From Mucilaginibacter sp. (lineage in GTDB: Bacteria; Bacteroidota; Bacteroidia; Sphingobacteriales; Sphingobacteriaceae), in assembly GCA_025934475.1 (NCBI GenBank), contig JAICXZ010000149.1:1-7264 (forward strand): a stretch of 7,264 nucleotides of DNA, given 5' to 3'. Within the stretch, counting starts at the first letter, position 1. Each line of letters begins with the position of its first letter. The notes beneath the pieces were generated by a model. It made no database searches. It was not told the DNA's origin and saw only the letters and a program-made list of their open reading frames with translations. Shown piece by piece: positions 5,404 through 7,264 of the stretch. The position numbers were made by a program, and so were the translations under genes.

Positions 5404-5423
5404 CTATACCGTATTTTTATCCC

Positions 5424-5906
5424 ATGACCACCATCTTCCATCCCACTCCCATCGGCGTTGCCAGGATACGTGAAGAGGATGGATTTATCTCGTCTATCAA
5501 GGTGATGGATCATGCTACGGATGAAAGTGAACCGGCTACCCCATTGCTTTTGGAGGCGGCAAAACAACTCGACGAATATTTTGCCGGGGCACGCCAAACA
5601 TTTGATTTCCCCATCAAACAACATGGGTCAGGGTTTCAGCAGGAAGTTTGGCAGTGCCTTTTAAAAATCGATTACGGCAAAACCATCAGCTATCTGCAGG
5701 AATCGAAGATGATGAACAATCCGCTGGCTATCCGGGCCATCGCGGCGGCAAATGGTAAAAACGACCTGGCTATCGTTGTTCCCTGCCACCGGGTGATCGG
5801 TTCAGACGGAAGCCTTACAGGTTATGCAGGAGGACTGTGGCGAAAAAAATGGCTGCTGGAACACGAAGCCAGGGTATTGGGTGTGGGGCAAACCAGCCTT
5901 TTTTGA
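5424..5906 (+). CDS. ogt: Methylated-DNA-[protein]-cysteine S-methyltransferase (O6-alkylguanine repair)
   Basis: A 160-residue suicide repair enzyme that moves the alkyl group from O6-alkylguanine (and O4-alkylthymine) in DNA to its own cysteine. The active-site signature PCHRV is at residues 120-124, with Cys121 as acceptor. FQQEVWQCL (71-79), YGKTISY (84-90), the recognition-helix segment RAIAAANGKND with the putative arginine finger Arg104, and GYAGGLWRKKWLLEHE (133-148) follow the family order. The length is normal for an Ogt/MGT without an Ada regulatory domain. The ATG at 5424 follows an AT-rich stretch; TATTTTTA at 5412-5419 is a poor -7 candidate. A large heptamer palindrome lies 20 bases upstream. 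The final five residues, QTSLF, resemble the sliding-clamp motif QL[SD]LF. The stop codon is 5 bases from that of the convergent cheR. Confidence 0.95.
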   Translation: MTTIFHPTPIGVARIREEDGFISSIKVMDHATDESEPATPLLLEAAKQLDEYFAGARQTFDFPIKQHGSGFQQEVWQCLLKIDYGKTISYLQESKMMNNPLAIRAIAAANGKNDLAIVVPCHRVIGSDGSLTGYAGGLWRKKWLLEHEARVLGVGQTSLF

Positions 5907-5911
5907 TTAGC

Positions 5912-6736
5912 CTATCCTATTTTCTGGTAAATATTAGCTCTCGAATTAACGACTCTGAACTTGGCTTTCATGTCCTGGAAACGGATTGTTTCTTTAGTAC
6001 CCAGGCACAAAAAACCATCTGGGGCCAGACTGTTATAGAACAGTGTCAATATTTTTTCCTGCAGCGAAGCTTCAAAATAGATGAACACGTTTCGGCAACT
6101 GATCAGCTGAAACTCATTGAAGACGCCGTCGTTAATCAGGTTGTGGATCGAAAACAGCGTATTTTGCCTGAAAGGCGCCTGCAAACTTGCCGAATCATTC
6201 ATCACGATAAAATGATCGAGCAGACTCCAGGGCAGTTCAGATTGTTTGTAATTCTCTTCATAGGTTTTGAGTTTCCGCAAACTGTAAACTCCTTTCCTGG
6301 CTTCATTCAATACTTCGCTATTGATGTCGGTACCGTATAAGAACGACTTGCCGCCAAGTCCGGCATGATTCAACAAAATAGACAATGAATATACTTCTTC
6401 GCCCGAAGAGCAACCCGCGCTCCAAACCCTGATATGGTTTAGCCCCGATAAGTGAGGCACTACCTGGGCATGGAGCCCCTTATAGAAGGACGGATCGCGA
6501 AACATTTCGGTAACGTTTACCGTCACTTCTTCCAAAAACCATTGAAAAAAACCCGATTCATCGCTCAGCTGCCGGCACAGCTCAATAAAGCTGATCTTTT
6601 TGAGCATGATAATGCGTGAAAGACGACGTTTAAGCGAAGCCTTGGAATAGTTTGAAAAATCAAAACCGTGTACTCGGTTTACCAGTTCGGTCAGTTGTGT
6701 TAATTGAAGATCGGTGATACCGTGTATCTCACTCAT
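5912..6736 (-). CDS. cheR: CheR-family protein-glutamate O-methyltransferase, stand-alone
   Basis: A 274-residue cytoplasmic S-adenosylmethionine-dependent methyltransferase that methylates glutamate side chains, classically on chemoreceptors. An N-terminal helical CheR domain (about 8-60, with the basic run LKRRLSRI at 35-42) precedes the catalytic domain. NVTEMFRD (74-81) is the family's N[VT]xFFRD-type motif. WSAGCSSGEEVYS (105-117) is the SAM-binding loop, GTDI (135-138) carries the acidic SAM-ribose ligand, and LISCRNVFIYF (211-221) is the conserved late motif. The length matches single-domain CheR, with no TPR or CheB fusion. No cheB, receptor or kinase gene lies beside it here, so the substrate is uncertain; in Bacteroidota, CheR/CheB proteins often serve sensor-kinase systems outside motility. 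It starts at an ATG 49 bases after the upstream membrane-protein gene and may share its transcript. Confidence 0.93.
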   Translation of the reverse strand: MSEIHGITDLQLTQLTELVNRVHGFDFSNYSKASLKRRLSRIIMLKKISFIELCRQLSDESGFFQWFLEEVTVNVTEMFRDPSFYKGLHAQVVPHLSGLNHIRVWSAGCSSGEEVYSLSILLNHAGLGGKSFLYGTDINSEVLNEARKGVYSLRKLKTYEENYKQSELPWSLLDHFIVMNDSASLQAPFRQNTLFSIHNLINDGVFNEFQLISCRNVFIYFEASLQEKILTLFYNSLAPDGFLCLGTKETIRFQDMKAKFRVVNSRANIYQKIG

Positions 6737-6761
6737 TATGGGTTAGGCGACAAAGTGGATG

Positions 6762-6793
6762 CAAAGTAAGCAATCGGAACGAGAATTATTCAA
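6762..6793 (-). promoter_or_regulatory. Weak candidate promoter for cheR
   Basis: Minus-strand TTACTTTG (6769-6762) differs from TAnnTTTG only at its second base. TTG (6793-6791) lies 21 bases upstream, inside the end of the preceding gene. The leader would be about 20 bases. The site is imperfect and read-through from upstream is equally possible. Confidence 0.25.
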
Positions 6794-7217
6794 TCTCGTT
6801 CAACGGAATAGGCTTCTTGTATACAGGTCTTTGATAAATGGTGCCCAAAAGCGCCAGTACCGGGCCGGCAATAAGCAACCACCACCCCCATTTAAATTTT
6901 ATCTGCCGCTCCATAAATTTCTCAAAAGCATGGAACGGAATAAAATTGAACGAGTAATGGATCTTTAAAAGGGAAAGCACATAAAATAGCACGACTAACG
7001 CCAACGATATCCACGCAGTGAGTCTTACTAATTTCGGCTGCATAAACACTATCCCGATAATGCCAATAACCGCAACAATCAATACCACGACTCCATAAGG
7101 CATGTTGGCTTTATACATATTCCAGTTAACAATATGCAGCGGCCGAAAAAGCGGGCAATAGCTCGCCGCTATCAGCATTACGAAGCCAACAAACGATATG
7201 AACGACGAAAGTCTCAT
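6786..7217 (-). CDS. Unidentified four-helix integral membrane protein
   Basis: A 143-residue protein not assigned to a named family. Hydrophobic segments lie near residues 5-20, 41-58, 66-84 and 110-127, separated by short loops. The loop between helices 1 and 2 carries YCPLFRPLHIVNWNMYK; the loop before helix 4 is basic and aromatic (KFMERQIKFKWGWW). The C-terminal tail (RPVYKKPIPLNEIE) is short and polar. It has no signal-cleavage site and no recognisable catalytic or metal-binding motif. Its ATG overlaps the stop of the preceding gene as ATGA, which indicates translational coupling and an operon extending beyond the window. cheR follows 49 bases downstream on the same strand. Confidence 0.75.
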   Translation of the reverse strand: MRLSSFISFVGFVMLIAASYCPLFRPLHIVNWNMYKANMPYGVVVLIVAVIGIIGIVFMQPKLVRLTAWISLALVVLFYVLSLLKIHYSFNFIPFHAFEKFMERQIKFKWGWWLLIAGPVLALLGTIYQRPVYKKPIPLNEIE

Positions 7218-7264
7218 TTCTTATCCTGGCTGATCTCCATCTTATCGGCAAAGTGGGCGCAATA
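7214..7264 (-). CDS. C-terminal end of an upstream gene (partial)
   Basis: The minus strand from the window edge reads in frame as YCAHFADKMEISQDKK and then TGA. The TGA overlaps the ATG of the membrane-protein gene (ATGA, 7217-7214), an arrangement typical of co-translated neighbours, which is the main evidence that this frame is real. Only 16 codons are visible, so no product can be named. Confidence 0.5.
   Translation of the reverse strand, partial: YCAHFADKMEISQDKK

Noticed and set aside
5391..5624. Minus-strand 77-codon frame across the ogt start
   Set aside because: It is antisense to ogt and runs into the heptamer palindrome, with no promoter of its own.
5837..6340. Plus-strand reading frame of 167 codons
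   Set aside because: It overlaps the end of ogt in another frame and lies antisense to the well-supported cheR; the translation shows no family features.
6759..6968. Plus-strand 69-codon frame
   Set aside because: It is antisense to the end of the membrane-protein gene and has no coding features.

Overview
The window looks like a chromosomal segment from a Bacteroidota member, most likely Sphingobacteriaceae (a Mucilaginibacter- or Pedobacter-like organism). The grounds are genes without Shine-Dalgarno sequences, promoters of the Bacteroidota type (TTTG, about 19-21 bases, TAnnTTTG), several lipoprotein signal peptides, and 7-base repeat arrays between genes. The genus is an inference; no rRNA or other marker is present.

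Positions 5-4124 (minus strand) hold a tight four-gene operon with gaps of 4, 8 and 7 bases. Transcribed from right to left, it encodes an outer-membrane beta-barrel porin, a Tat-exported Rieske [2Fe-2S] lipoprotein, an imelysin/M75 lipoprotein and a di-haem oxidoreductase (DUF1111/DHOR). All four products belong to the cell envelope and three carry or are linked to iron. The set resembles the EfeO (M75) plus EfeB (haem peroxidase) part of EfeUOB iron uptake, without a permease and with a Rieske protein added. A good promoter lies just upstream. A 23-base palindrome covers its -33 element and most of its spacer, and a second palindrome abuts it, which suggests tight, probably metal-responsive, repression.

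Positions 4262-4945 (minus) encode CcmB, the membrane subunit of the Ccm cytochrome c maturation ABC transporter. It has its own near-leaderless promoter and no ccmC or ccmA beside it. CcmB could serve the two CxxCH haem sites of the downstream oxidoreductase, but the two units have separate promoters.

Positions 4946-5423 form an unusually long intergenic region between the divergent ccmB and ogt genes. It contains a seven-unit 7-base tandem array that supplies the ccmB -33 box, a second short 7-base series, and a large imperfect palindrome made of 7-base units in opposite orientation. It also contains a block of about 210 bases bracketed by 14-base inverted repeats that encloses a possible 28-residue hydrophobic peptide.

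Positions 5424-5906 (plus) encode an O6-alkylguanine-DNA alkyltransferase whose C-terminus, QTSLF, resembles a sliding-clamp binding motif. It converges, with only 5 bases between stop codons, on a stand-alone CheR methyltransferase (5912-6736, minus). Behind cheR lie an unidentified four-helix membrane protein (6786-7217, minus) and, overlapping its start, the last 16 codons of another minus-strand gene that runs off the window edge.
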